Source of the DNA: DATGIQ01 sp035295665
Lineage (GTDB): Bacteria > Planctomycetota > Planctomycetia > Gemmatales > Gemmataceae
Length of the DNA stretch: 15,425 bases
Assembly (NCBI GenBank): GCA_035295665.1
Contig: DATGIQ010000107.1
Coordinates: 1 to 15,425, forward strand
Direction: 5' to 3'
The first letter of the stretch is position 1, and every line of letters starts with the position of its first letter. Below, piece by piece: positions 7,963 through 15,425 of this stretch. Under the pieces are notes generated by a model. It worked only from the letters and a program-made list of their open reading frames with translations. It did no database searches and was not told the DNA's origin. Both the position numbers and the translations under genes were made by a program.

Positions 7963-8937
7963 TTAATAATCTCCCAACGCCTCATTGCCATTGCGGCTGC
8001 CCAAGGCCTGCCAGGTGGCGAGGTTGACGCTGTTGGCGATGAAGTGTCCGGAGCCGTCGGCGAACAGAACGTTGACGCCGCCGGTGTGCATGCTTCGCGG
8101 CGGCTTCCAGGAATGTTCGAGCTGAACGCAGTCCCACTGCGGCGCGTTCGGCGGATAATGATGATCGTACTCGGCGTACTGCGTTTCTCCATCCGCCCAG
8201 CGGGCGCCGCGATCGGTCTTCCAGGTCGTGAGACCGGCGCACACTGCATCGCTGACGTTGGCGTTGACGCTCATCTGGCCGTAGACATAGCGGACATCTA
8301 CCATCGTCGGATCAGTCACATCGGGGCCGCCCAGCCCCAAGATCTGCTCGGAGCACATGGCGGTGTTGCTCGTTCCATCGATGATATCGGCAATGCGGAT
8401 CTTGGAATTCTGGAAGAAGATGCCGTTTGCCATGGTGCGGGTCCCGCCATTGGCCCCGTTGCCCAGGCAGCCCGTGTAGTTGGTTGGACCGAATGTGGGA
8501 TACACCTGCGTTTGGCTATCGCTGGGACAGAACAGCATACTCACCCGTTGCCCGACGCCGAATTGATTGGGCGGCGTAATCGTCCCCTGCGAATCCATGT
8601 AGAGTGGGATTGTCAGGTCGAGGGTGTTGTAGATGTTGGTTTGTTCCAGATAGGGCGTGAGCCGGGCGATGAACGACCAGCGGAACCGCGAAGCCGGCAG
8701 ATTGGAATACAGCGGATTGGTGCTCACCGCATTTTGGTAGCCGGGCGGGAACGCGCCCTGGGCATCGTGGTAATTGTGGACGGCGAGGCCGAGCTGCTTT
8801 AGGTTGTTGCTGCACTTCATGCGATTGGCGGCTTCCCGTACTTTCTGGATGGCTGGCAACAGCAAGCCGATCAGGACGGCGATAATGGCAATCACCACCA
8901 ACAATTCGATCAGGGTGAAGGCAAGTCGTCGATTCAT
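7963..8937 (-). CDS. DUF1559 family protein with type IV pilin-like N-terminus
   Basis: A 324-residue DUF1559 protein, a family greatly expanded in planctomycetes. Residues 1-40 are a type III signal: MNRRLA then FTLIELLVVIAIIAVLIG, with Glu11 at +5 after the expected prepilin peptidase cut. KVREAANRMKCSNNLKQLGLA follows, a family hallmark. Near the C-terminus, H284 and D294-G295 form the family's H-x9-DG signature (HTGGVNVLFADGSGHF). The ATG at 8937 is chosen because a longer in-frame start would place 25 residues ahead of the pilin signal; a G-rich site (GGGGGG) lies just upstream. The product is expected to sit in the envelope as a pseudopilin; its exact job is unknown. It is the first gene of a pair with the PQQ-like lipoprotein. 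Confidence 0.95.
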   Translation of the reverse strand: MNRRLAFTLIELLVVIAIIAVLIGLLLPAIQKVREAANRMKCSNNLKQLGLAVHNYHDAQGAFPPGYQNAVSTNPLYSNLPASRFRWSFIARLTPYLEQTNIYNTLDLTIPLYMDSQGTITPPNQFGVGQRVSMLFCPSDSQTQVYPTFGPTNYTGCLGNGANGGTRTMANGIFFQNSKIRIADIIDGTSNTAMCSEQILGLGGPDVTDPTMVDVRYVYGQMSVNANVSDAVCAGLTTWKTDRGARWADGETQYAEYDHHYPPNAPQWDCVQLEHSWKPPRSMHTGGVNVLFADGSGHFIANSVNLATWQALGSRNGNEALGDY

Positions 8938-8983
8938 GAGAAGCCCCCCGGCAAGGCAAAGATGACGAAATCGTAATCTTTGA

Positions 8984-9012
8984 AAAATAACAGCTGAACC
9001 TAAAGGCGTCAA
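8984..9012 (-). promoter_or_regulatory. Candidate sigma-70 promoter of the DUF1559/lipoprotein operon
   Basis: On the minus strand a -35 TTGACG (9007-9012) and a -10 TATTTT (8984-8989) are separated by 17 bases, about 47 bases before the DUF1559 ATG. The match is good for -35 and four of six for -10. Planctomycete promoters are poorly characterised, so this is a prediction. Confidence 0.4.
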
Positions 9013-9026
9013 GGTTCAGGTTCAGC
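8993..9026. promoter_or_regulatory. Inverted repeat over the -35 region, possible operator
   Basis: GCTGAACCT (8993-9001) and AGGTTCAGC (9018-9026) are exact reverse complements, 16 bases apart. A further copy of AGGTTCAG at 9012-9019 makes a direct repeat beside the right arm. The arms flank and partly cover the candidate -35 and spacer of the DUF1559 promoter, a usual place for a repressor. The binding protein is unknown. Confidence 0.4.
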
Positions 9027-9189
9027 GAAAGGCGCTGCACGGAACAATGTCACCCAGCGCGACGACCAAGCACGGGAGCATGATCGATCGAGTGACCACG
9101 CCCCGTAACCGCCGGCCGCTTCCAGCCTTGCCTTCAGCGTATGTTTCTCAGCTCTCTCGTTGACCCGGAATCTACGACTCTCAACCCCT

Positions 9190-9870
9190 CTATTTCCCCA
9201 CGGAATCAGCATTGGTCGGCCGGTCGGCGATTGCGAAGAATATCGCCAAGGCAAGACACGTGGCGAGAGCCGCGAGCACCGAAACAAACGCCAGGCTGAA
9301 GGCGATCAGGTAAGGGAGAGGGCCGAATCGGTACTGTTTGGTAATTCCCGCGATCTCTGACGGGTTAGCCGAGGCGAGCAGCAGGTGGGGGTGCCGGCGC
9401 AAGTGGCCCCAGACACCATTGAACGCCAATGCAATGGCCACAAACGTCCCCGAGTAGAATGCCGTCGCCACGGTCGCCTCCGGGCCGGCCAAGTGCTGGG
9501 CAAGCAGAGCGGTTGGGAAAGGAACGAACGTGATGAGGAGCAAGAGAAGCCCATTCCAGTAAAGAAACGGATAATCCGTGGTCCGCACCAGCCGGAAGAT
9601 GCGATGGTGATTGACCCACATGACCAGAATGGTACCGAAGCTCGTCAGGAAAGCCAGGAAGCTCGGCCACAGGCTGAGTAGCTTGGCGAGCAAACCCGCC
9701 GACGCAACATCTGCGATCGTGGGAACCTTGATTTCAAGGATGAGCAGGGTAATGGCGATGGCAATGACGCCGTCGCTGAAGGCTTCGACACGGCCCGTCT
9801 CCTTTTCCTCTTCACGCCTTGGGTCGTTCAATATCGGTCCCATGTCATTTGGCACGCTCTCACGATTCAT
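9190..9870 (-). CDS. TMEM175 family (DUF1211) potassium channel
   Basis: A 226-residue integral membrane protein. The family signature is clear at residues 27-50: RVEAFSDGVIAIAITLLILE, with the conserved Arg27 and FSD (31-33) motif of helix 1. About six hydrophobic segments follow (near 35-50, 60-85, 104-125, 130-150, 183-200 and 200-215), matching one TMEM175 repeat. Bacterial members form potassium-selective tetrameric channels in the cytoplasmic membrane. The ATG at 9870 has only a weak AGGGA upstream; an internal Met at residue 10 is an alternative. It is divergent from the HxlR-type regulator and may share a control region with it. Confidence 0.88.
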   Translation of the reverse strand: MNRESVPNDMGPILNDPRREEEKETGRVEAFSDGVIAIAITLLILEIKVPTIADVASAGLLAKLLSLWPSFLAFLTSFGTILVMWVNHHRIFRLVRTTDYPFLYWNGLLLLLITFVPFPTALLAQHLAGPEATVATAFYSGTFVAIALAFNGVWGHLRRHPHLLLASANPSEIAGITKQYRFGPLPYLIAFSLAFVSVLAALATCLALAIFFAIADRPTNADSVGK

Positions 9871-9995
9871 CGGCGGTAATCCCTGCCTTCATCGTACGCT
9901 TCGTTGGTTCAAGTCGAGCGATCCCTTGTTGGCACTCTGACTTCGGCATCGTAAGTTATACCCAAGATCATGGCAAGTACGCAGAAAAACTTGTG

Positions 9996-10017
9996 ATACT
10001 AACATTGTGGTAAGTAT
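9996..10017. promoter_or_regulatory. Palindrome at HxlR gene start, candidate autoregulatory operator
   Basis: ATACT (9996-10000) and AGTAT (10013-10017) are inverted, spaced 12 bases apart; including further paired bases the halves read ATACTnAC and GTnAGTAT. The right half overlaps the ATG of the HxlR regulator at 10016. HxlR-family proteins bind short A/T-rich palindromes with TACT/AGTA-like halves near their own promoters, so autoregulation is a fair inference, possibly with the divergent TMEM175 gene as co-target. Confidence 0.4.
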
Positions 10018-10357
10018 GGCGGCAAAGACACCGAATCGGGCTCGTCAGTATCACTGCCCCGTGGAAGCTACTCTGGACGTGATTGGGGGCAAATGGAAAG
10101 TCCTCATCCTGTTCTGGCTGCGAGATGAAGTTTACCGGTTCGGAGAGCTGCGGCGAAAAATCCCCACCATCAGCGAACGCATGCTGACCCAGCAGCTTCG
10201 CGAGCTGGAAGAGCACGGCATCGTTCACCGCAAAGTCCATCCGGTCGTCCCGCCCAAGGTGGAATACTCGTTAACCGCATACGGGCGGACGCTGCGGCCG
10301 ATTACGGACCTGATGTGCGCGTGGGGAAAGAAACACCAGCGACGGCTCGAGGCATGA
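10016..10357 (+). CDS. HxlR family winged helix-turn-helix transcriptional regulator
   Basis: A 113-residue DNA-binding protein covering the complete HxlR domain: CPVEATLDVIGGKWKVLILFWL, FGELRRKIPTISERMLTQQL (the recognition region), REL-EEHGIVHRKV and the wing VPPKVEYSLTAYGRTL. The Cys near residue 14 (HCPVE) is the conserved family cysteine that in several relatives senses electrophiles or oxidants. ATG at 10016 is chosen because it opens right before the domain; a GTG three codons upstream is also possible. Neither has a strong Shine-Dalgarno site, and a palindrome overlaps the start. The neighbour transcribed away from it is a TMEM175 channel, a plausible target. The histidine kinase follows 86 bases downstream. 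Confidence 0.92.
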   Translation: MAAKTPNRARQYHCPVEATLDVIGGKWKVLILFWLRDEVYRFGELRRKIPTISERMLTQQLRELEEHGIVHRKVHPVVPPKVEYSLTAYGRTLRPITDLMCAWGKKHQRRLEA

Positions 10358-10443
10358 CGCACAATACTTGCCCGGCCGCAAGCATCTCAACTTCGTGCCG
10401 TTGAGCGCGGTGCCGGGAGCCGACCCTTGGGGGGGTGAGGGCG

Positions 10444-11877
10444 ATGTCCTCAACGCATGTCCGTAAGCCAACGGTCCCCTGGTCGTTGGCCGCACGGCTG
10501 ACGGCCTGGTATGCCGGTTCCGCATTCCTGCTGATTCTGGCGGCGACCGCGTTCTTGTATTGGGCCTTGGTCGCAAATCTCGACCGCGAAGACGACCAAT
10601 ATCTTGCCGACAAGGTTCGTATCCTTCGTGCCTTCATCCGAGACAAGCCACACGACGCCGCGCCGCTGAAACAGGAGGCCGAGTGGGAATGGGCTGCGAG
10701 CCAGCACGCGCAGTTTTGCGTACGGATCTTGGATGGAACTGGGCGGCCAATCGTCGAGACCCCCGGCATGCAGGCGGACCTTTCCCCAGACTTATTCCCC
10801 GCCCCCAGTGCGGCCGACGCAGAACCGGACCGGGGCGTGGAAATCGACTCCCCTTCGGGAAAGTCGTTTCGAGTCCTTGCCGCCCGCGCCACGGTGGGAG
10901 CTTCCGAGGATGCGGAGCGCGTGATTCAGGTGGCCCTGGACCGCACGGTCGAGGAAGATCTCCTGACCCGGTATCGGAGGGATCTATGGATTGTCCTGGG
11001 CACTGCGCTGATCGCCTGTACCTTCGTGGGCTATCAGATTGCGCGGCGGGGCCTTCAGCCGGTTACGGAAATCACCAGCATGGCCCGGCGCATTCGCTCC
11101 ACAACGCTGAACGAACGCATCGAAGCGAGCGGGCTGCCGGCTGAACTTTGGGAGCTCGCCGGCACGTTCAACCAGATGCTGGACCGCTTGGAAGAATCGT
11201 TCAACCGCCTGGCCCAGTTCTCCGCCGATATCGCCCATGAGCTGCGCACGCCGGTCAACAACCTCCGCGGCGAAGCCGAGGTTGCGCTTGGCCAGGCGCG
11301 CGCGCCGGAGGAATACCGCGAGGTCCTCGGCTCCTGTCTGGAGGAATGTTCCCGGTTAGCCCGCATCATCGACAGTCTGCTCTTTTTGGCCCGGGCGGAG
11401 AGCCCGGAAATCCAGATCGCCCGGGAGCGTGTGGACCTGGCACGCGAGCTGACCGCGGCGTGCGAGTTTTACGAAGCCGCGGCCGCGGAAGCGGGGATCG
11501 CTCTCCGGCTCAACTGCCCGGCTGGTCTTCTCGTGCCGCTGGATCGAACGCTATTCCAGCGTGCCCTGGGCAATCTCGTGGCCAACGCCCTCGCCCACAC
11601 TGCTGCGGGCGGGACGGTCGTGCTGACGGCGGACCGAAATGGGGACACGCTGCGGGTGGACATCACAGACAGCGGGTGTGGCATCCCGGCTGCCCATCTG
11701 CCCCACGTCTTCGATCGCTTCTATCGCGTGGATGGTGCACGGTCGAACGCCTCCGGGAGAGTGGGGCTCGGCCTGGCCATCGTGAAGAGCATTGCGAGCC
11801 TGCACCGCGGTTCGGTATCGATTCACAGCACCCTGGGAAAGGGGACCCGCGTGACGTTGGTTTTTCCGTCGGATTGA
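10444..11877 (+). CDS. CusS-like (heavy-metal type) sensor histidine kinase
   Basis: A 477-residue membrane sensor kinase. TM1 is near residues 17-40 with the family lead LTAWYAGSAFLLILAA, followed by REDDQYLADKVRILRAF, typical of heavy-metal sensor kinases. The periplasmic part spans about 45-180, TM2 about 181-199, HAMP about 200-253. The dimerisation domain has His265 in FSADIAHELRTP. The catalytic domain has the N box (Asn381), G1 DSGCGIP (409-415), the F box FDRFYR and G2 GLGLAIVKSI. All catalytic elements are intact, so the protein should autophosphorylate. ATG at 10444 is preferred over a GTG at 10435; both lie within a GGTGAGGG region. An OmpR-type response regulator usually precedes such a gene. 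None is intact here, only a short open frame ending in ERGAGSRPLGG whose stop lies just before the ATG. The signal is unknown; a metal is only a family-based guess. Confidence 0.93.
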   Translation: MSSTHVRKPTVPWSLAARLTAWYAGSAFLLILAATAFLYWALVANLDREDDQYLADKVRILRAFIRDKPHDAAPLKQEAEWEWAASQHAQFCVRILDGTGRPIVETPGMQADLSPDLFPAPSAADAEPDRGVEIDSPSGKSFRVLAARATVGASEDAERVIQVALDRTVEEDLLTRYRRDLWIVLGTALIACTFVGYQIARRGLQPVTEITSMARRIRSTTLNERIEASGLPAELWELAGTFNQMLDRLEESFNRLAQFSADIAHELRTPVNNLRGEAEVALGQARAPEEYREVLGSCLEECSRLARIIDSLLFLARAESPEIQIARERVDLARELTAACEFYEAAAAEAGIALRLNCPAGLLVPLDRTLFQRALGNLVANALAHTAAGGTVVLTADRNGDTLRVDITDSGCGIPAAHLPHVFDRFYRVDGARSNASGRVGLGLAIVKSIASLHRGSVSIHSTLGKGTRVTLVFPSD

Positions 11878-11884
11878 CGATTCC

Positions 11885-11917
11885 GTTGAGCGGCGGTTCG
11901 CGGAACCGCCGCTCAAC
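11885..11917 (+). terminator. Strong hairpin after the histidine kinase
   Basis: Arms at 11885-11899 and 11903-11917 pair perfectly over 15 bases with a three-base loop (GCG), seven bases after the kinase stop. No T run follows, so it may be a non-canonical terminator or an mRNA-end stabiliser. Confidence 0.5.
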
Positions 11918-12314
11918 CGGTACAACCAACCGGACCACGAATCAGACGAAGGTGCGAGCGGCCGGTTGGCATTGACCGATGCTGGCCGCACCCAGGCCCA
12001 AAGGCCTACGGCCCGACTCACCACCGAGGAAATGCTCCGCCGCGTCCTGGGACCCGTTACCTACCCCGATAGAGGCTGGGTGCGCGGCCGATTTGCTGTT
12101 CCTCAGGTAGTGGCCTTGTCTTGGCTAAAGCCGTGATCGTCTAATCTGGGGCCGGCTTCAAGGAAAGGACAAGCCGGGGGCACGGATCAGCCTTGGGATC
12201 ATGGGTTCGATGCGGAAGAGCGTCGGTCATGATGTCAACCCAGGCATTCGTGGTCGCGCGGGGGCAAAGGATCCTTAGCACCCGGCTGTCTGGCGTTTGT
12301 TCGCGGCGACTCAA
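11918..12314. other. Stretch without a supported gene
   Basis: About 400 bp between the kinase hairpin and the WD40 remnant. A plus-strand frame stays open to a TGA near 12136 and reads fairly protein-like at its end (TTEEMLRRVLGPVTYPDRGW), but it has no start codon with a ribosome site and no family I recognise. A small stem (CCGGCTT at 12152-12158 with its complement at 12171-12177) is present. I see nothing else. Confidence 0.5.
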
Positions 12315-12647
12315 CTACTTGAGATTCCATAGCGGGATCTTCCCGCTTTGTCCAGCGGCAGCTGGCGTCTTGCTATCGCAGGAAATTGCCACTGAAAGGA
12401 TGGATCCCGTGTCGCCTCGGAAATTGGCGATTTCCGTGCCTGTCGTTACCGGCCAAAGTTTGACGGCGCCGTCCCAGCTGCCCGATGCTACCAGGCCGCT
12501 TTCTGTGAAGTCCCCAACCACATTTACAATGACTTTGCCATTCAAATCTACCACCACTTCCTGGGGCTTGCCGCAGTCTTCCTCAATACTCGAGTTTTGC
12601 CCGTGATTGGCAGGATCGTTTGTAGGTTTTGTTAACTCTTCGGCGTC
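12315..12647 (-). pseudogene. WD40 repeat remnant, likely broken end of a WD40 protein
   Basis: From 12557 the frame reads two WD40-like blades: SGLVASGSWDGAVKLWPVTTG and GDTGSILSVAISCDSKTP..GKIPLWNLK. The last blade resembles the final blade of the intact WD40 gene just upstream (YVHCLAISPNGKILAAGGQNGTIQLWNL). The frame is open back to a TAA at about 12648, reading EELTKPTNDPANHG before the GTG at 12557; neither a good start nor a ribosome site is visible. It is too short to form a propeller. It is best read as a decayed fragment, either a partial duplicate of the neighbouring gene or the tail of a second WD40 gene. Confidence 0.55.
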
Positions 12648-12699
12648 TTACACCGGCCAGCCCTTGGCCGCATAACCGATGGATTTACGCAACGCTGTA

Positions 12700-13752
12700 C
12701 TAGGGAGTGGGTAGGTTCCAGAGCTGGATGGTGCCGTTCTGGCCACCCGCAGCCAGTATCTTGCCATTCGGGGAAATCGCGAGGCAATGCACGTAGCCAA
12801 TGTTCCCCATGAGGGTAGCCAACACTTGGCCCGAAGCGACGTCCCATAACCTGACAGTCCCATCCCGGCTGCCTGAGACAATGCGCTTCCCTTCTGGCGT
12901 GAAGGCCAAGCATAGGATGAGTCCCTCATGCCCTTCTAACGCAACCAATTCCTGGCCGGTCGCGAATTGGTAGAGTTTGATCTGGTGCTTATCGATTTTT
13001 TGTCCTTGAAAGTCGACCTTGTCTGACTTCCCCAGTGCCAAAACGGTGCCGTTAGGAGAAAGTGCCATTGCGGTAGCGAAGCCGGGGTTGAAGCTAAGCG
13101 AGATCGGCCGCTCCTTACCAGTAACCAGATCGTAAACGGCGGTCTTTTTTCCGCTTGCCAATACCAGTTCAGTTTCATCCGCTGTCAAGGCTACCAAGGG
13201 ACCCTCGTTAAAAGCGGTGAAGACTCTGTGCAGCTGTGTCCCGCTAGGGAGTTCCCAGACGAAAAGTTCGCTGCGTGATGCTGCTAAGCGATTACCGTGG
13301 CCGACCCCGGCTGCCAACTTCTTGCCGTCGGACGTAAAGACGAGCGAAGATACGAGGCCTCGCGGCTGCGGCGGCAAGGGCAGGTTTGCCGCCACACTAC
13401 CGTCGCCGACGTTCCAAAGTTTGAGGCCATCGGCCAAAGATCCCGAAGCGATCGTCTTACCGTCCGGAGAAAATCGGACCGCCAAAACAGGCATTGTGTG
13501 CGCTCGGATGATTGCTCGCGGTTGACCAGACGGAATATCCCAGAATCGGATGGTGCCATCCTCGCTGCCAGATGCGAGCATCTTGCCATCCGGGCTGAAG
13601 GCCAAGGATTTTGCGGGGCGTTGGTGTCCAACGAGATCCTGGGGATTTTGCGCGAAGCCGTTTTTCACGCTCATTGACGCGGGAACAATCGTGCAGACAA
13701 ACATCAGCGCGGGTGCAACACTTGAAACACGGGTTAAAATGTTCAGGTTCAC
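12700..13752 (-). CDS. Exported seven-repeat WD40 beta-propeller protein
   Basis: A 350-residue protein with a hydrophobic N-terminal signal (about residues 9-34, ALMFVCTIVPASMS to GFAQ) suggesting export. Seven WD40 repeats fill the rest, enough for one complete propeller. The best are SLAFSPDGKMLASGSEDGTIRFWD, VRFSPDGKTIASGS..LKLWN and CLAFTPEGKRIVSGSRDGTVRLWD. Repeats 3 and 5 carry small insertions. Such propellers act as protein-binding platforms; no enzymatic domain is present. GTG at 13752 is the start because AGGAGG stands eight bases upstream. It differs from the kinase propeller in being alone and secreted. A WD40 fragment follows it on the same strand, and a transposase gene is divergent on the other side. 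Confidence 0.9.
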   Translation of the reverse strand: MNLNILTRVSSVAPALMFVCTIVPASMSVKNGFAQNPQDLVGHQRPAKSLAFSPDGKMLASGSEDGTIRFWDIPSGQPRAIIRAHTMPVLAVRFSPDGKTIASGSLADGLKLWNVGDGSVAANLPLPPQPRGLVSSLVFTSDGKKLAAGVGHGNRLAASRSELFVWELPSGTQLHRVFTAFNEGPLVALTADETELVLASGKKTAVYDLVTGKERPISLSFNPGFATAMALSPNGTVLALGKSDKVDFQGQKIDKHQIKLYQFATGQELVALEGHEGLILCLAFTPEGKRIVSGSRDGTVRLWDVASGQVLATLMGNIGYVHCLAISPNGKILAAGGQNGTIQLWNLPTP

Positions 13753-13760
13753 AGCTCAAT

Positions 13761-13766
13761 CCTCCT
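13761..13766 (-). promoter_or_regulatory. Ribosome binding site for the GTG start of the WD40 protein
   Basis: A perfect AGGAGG on the minus strand eight bases before the GTG at 13752, supporting this non-ATG start just before the signal sequence. Confidence 0.55.
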
Positions 13767-13985
13767 TCGATTGGTAGCCTCCCTTTGAGAAATCCGAAAG
13801 CAGAGCGAATTCCTTTACTGGCGCAGGTCAAATCCCCAACTCACCCCATAATCAGTAGTTTCCCGGAAGTAAGGCGCTCTATGCTGAACAGCGATACAGG
13901 CTGAAGCTGATCGGAAAGGCACCGCCTGTGCAGCTGTGGTCAGTTGTGAACAACCTCTGGCCATATCTGACACGGGAGGTGCCTC

Positions 13986-15274
13986 ATGCAAGCTACCCAA
14001 CTGTGGTCCCACTGGCAAGCACTGCTCGCGCCCTGCGCGGACGCCTTTACCTACTGGGGCTTCCAGCGCTTTACCGAGTGGGTCACGGGCCTGGCTGTCA
14101 ACGTCGAGGAGCACACCATCACCCAGTCCCTGGTCGGGCTTGACCGCGCCGGCGACTGGAAGGCCCTGGAGTCCTTCGCCGAGACCGGCGCTTGGGATCA
14201 AGCCGCCTTGGAGCGTGCCACGGCCGGGCTGCTTGACCAAGCTCCCGGGCGACTGTGGTACGGCTACCGCGTCTGGGCCGGGGATGACACCAAGGTGCAC
14301 CGCTCCAGCAAGGGCGTCTGGGGCACCTGCACTTCCACGAGTACACGGCCCGCTGCCCCAACCGGGCCAGCACCGTGCGTGCCCATAACTGGGTCGTGGT
14401 CGGCGCCTTGCTACCCCGGCCCGCGCAGCCAGCCTGGTTCCTGCCGCACGCCGGCCGCCTGTACTTGCGGCAGTCCCAACTGCCCGCGGGCGAGACGTTC
14501 CGCACCAAGTGCCACCTGCTGGTGGAACTGGTGCGGGCCGAGGCGGCAGCCGTGGAGGGCGAGCACCTGGCCGTGTTCGACGGCGGTTTCGCGCTGCGCA
14601 GCGTCGTGCGGCCGCTGGTGCGGCCGTCCCCCGGACAAGCGCGGGTGGAATTCCTGACCCGGCTGCGCGGCGATGCCCGCTTGCATGCACTGCCCGAAGC
14701 GGAGCCGCAACGGCGCGGGCCGAGACGCAAGTGGGGCCGGCGGCTGGCGCCGCCCCGGCAGGGCGGCCGCTGGCCGGGACCCTGGCAGGTAGGAGAGACC
14801 TTCCTTTATGGGCGGAAGCGGAAGGTGCGCTCGAAGGAGGTCGTGTGCCTGTGGCGGGTGCTGGGCCACGAGGTCAAAGTCAAGGCGGTGGTGGCCGAGG
14901 TCGAGGGCTACCGCAAGCGCTTCACGTTGGTCAGTAGTGCCCGCGACCTGACGGGACTGCAACTGCTGGAGTTGTTCTGCGCCCGCTTCCGTCAGGAGGA
15001 CGGCTTCCGCGACCTCAAGCAGCGGCTGGGCTGGGAAGAGTGCCGAGCCTGGACCAAGCAACCGATTCTGCGCACGACCCAGGCGCTGCTGCTGACGATG
15101 GCGCTGCTGCGGCTGCTGCAGTTCCGGCTGGAAGCGACGGAAGGCAACGCGTGGTGGTTCCACCCGCCCTGGAACGAGCGCAAGACCCGGCCGAGTGTGT
15201 TGGACCTGGAGCGGCTGCTGCGGCAGCACCGCTCGGAAATAAAGCACCTTCTCTCCCAGCAGCTGGGGACCTGA
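13986..15274 (+). pseudogene. DDE transposase (IS4/IS701-like) interrupted by a frameshift
   Basis: The ATG at 13986 has GGGAGG six bases upstream. The first 115 codons read a transposase N-terminus ending AGDDTKVHRSSKGVWGTC. At about 14331-14333 the frame is lost; one frame back (-1) it continues as FHEYTARCPNRASTVRAHNWVVVGALL to the stop at 15274. The text joins with no gap in sense, so a single base was lost (or misread) inside a Thr codon. The likely catalytic triad is spread across both frames: Asp at about 14283-14288 (AGDDTK), Asp at 14579 (VFDGGFA) and Glu at 14996 (QEDGFRDLKQRLG). There is no classic slippery heptamer at the shift, so programmed frameshifting is unlikely. As it stands the gene gives only a short, catalytically incomplete product. 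Confidence 0.85.
13986..15274 (+). mobile_element. Insertion sequence, minimal extent (transposase only)
   Basis: The transposase shows an insertion sequence is present, but I could not find matching terminal inverted repeats or a target duplication in 13753-13985 or 15275-15425. The ends are therefore unknown, and the right end may be outside the window. Only the coding part is given. Confidence 0.5.
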
Positions 15275-15425
15275 CGGAATTTCCATGGCGCGGGACCATC
15301 GGAGGACCGGGGCGATGAACGGGCCATAAGCAACCAACGGGAAGAACGGCGTTTTCCGGGGTCGGCGACCGCGCCTAGCGCTGGAACCTACAACCATAAT
15401 CCGCGCCTCCGTCCCGGCCAACCTA

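Noticed and set aside
7852..8802. Plus-strand open frame of 316 codons
   Set aside because: Antisense to the well-supported DUF1559 gene and the start of the lipoprotein; no recognisable domain.
10386..10405. CTCAAC/GTTGAG stem between HxlR and the kinase as a terminator
   Set aside because: Only six base pairs, no T run, and it lies close to a following same-strand gene; too weak to call.
13815..14690. Minus-strand open frame of 291 codons across the IS left side
   Set aside because: Composition is typical of an antisense shadow (Arg, Ala, Pro rich), with no family and no ribosome site.
14411..15421. Long minus-strand open frame of 336 codons opposite the transposase
   Set aside because: It is a shadow of the GC-rich transposase coding strand: low-complexity Arg/Ala/Pro/Gln text, no domain, and the opposite strand carries recognisable motifs.

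Overview
The window looks like a chromosomal segment from a planctomycete, probably of the Gemmata/Pirellula type. This is judged from gene content, not from any marker gene. The clues are a DUF1559 pseudopilin-like protein, two N-termini carrying the LEPR-XLL type motif, a lipoprotein with a PQQ-like propeller, WD40 proteins, and an ECF sigma factor coupled to a very large Ser/Thr kinase with a WD40 tail. The DNA is GC-rich throughout.

Layout. From 91 to 9870 every convincing gene is on the minus strand. Two short, apparently truncated LEPR-XLL proteins (91-573 and 703-1155) lie downstream of the kinase/sigma pair. The ECF sigma factor (5048-5638) and the 1203-residue kinase (1440-5051) overlap by ATGA and form a transcription/phosphorylation signalling operon. 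Next comes a remnant of an AAA-type ATPase (5916-6434) that has lost its nucleotide-binding half. A 30-bp perfect inverted repeat (6642-6717) abuts the stop codon of the PQQ-like lipoprotein (6718-7962). That lipoprotein gene starts on the base after the stop codon of the DUF1559 gene (7963-8937), so the two should be co-expressed. A candidate sigma-70 promoter with an overlapping inverted repeat lies in front of DUF1559. A TMEM175-type potassium channel (9190-9870) is divergent from an HxlR-family regulator (10016-10357); a palindrome resembling an HxlR operator overlaps the regulator's start codon.

On the plus strand the HxlR gene is followed by a CusS-like sensor histidine kinase (10444-11877) with no intact response regulator in view. 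A strong hairpin follows it. Then comes a stretch with no supported gene, a WD40 remnant (12315-12647), and an intact exported seven-blade WD40 protein (12700-13752), both on the minus strand. The window ends with a DDE transposase (13986-15274, plus strand) broken by a single-base frameshift.

How the genes fit together. The sigma/kinase pair is the clearest functional unit, a known planctomycete arrangement. DUF1559 plus lipoprotein is a second unit, and HxlR/TMEM175 a possible regulator-target pair. The window also shows decay: a broken transposase, an ATPase tail, a WD40 fragment and two truncated LEPR-XLL proteins. I did not find a clearly new multi-gene system. The most worthwhile leads are the sigma-kinase architecture, the HxlR/TMEM175 operator, the inverted repeat at the DUF1559 promoter and the 30-bp palindrome.
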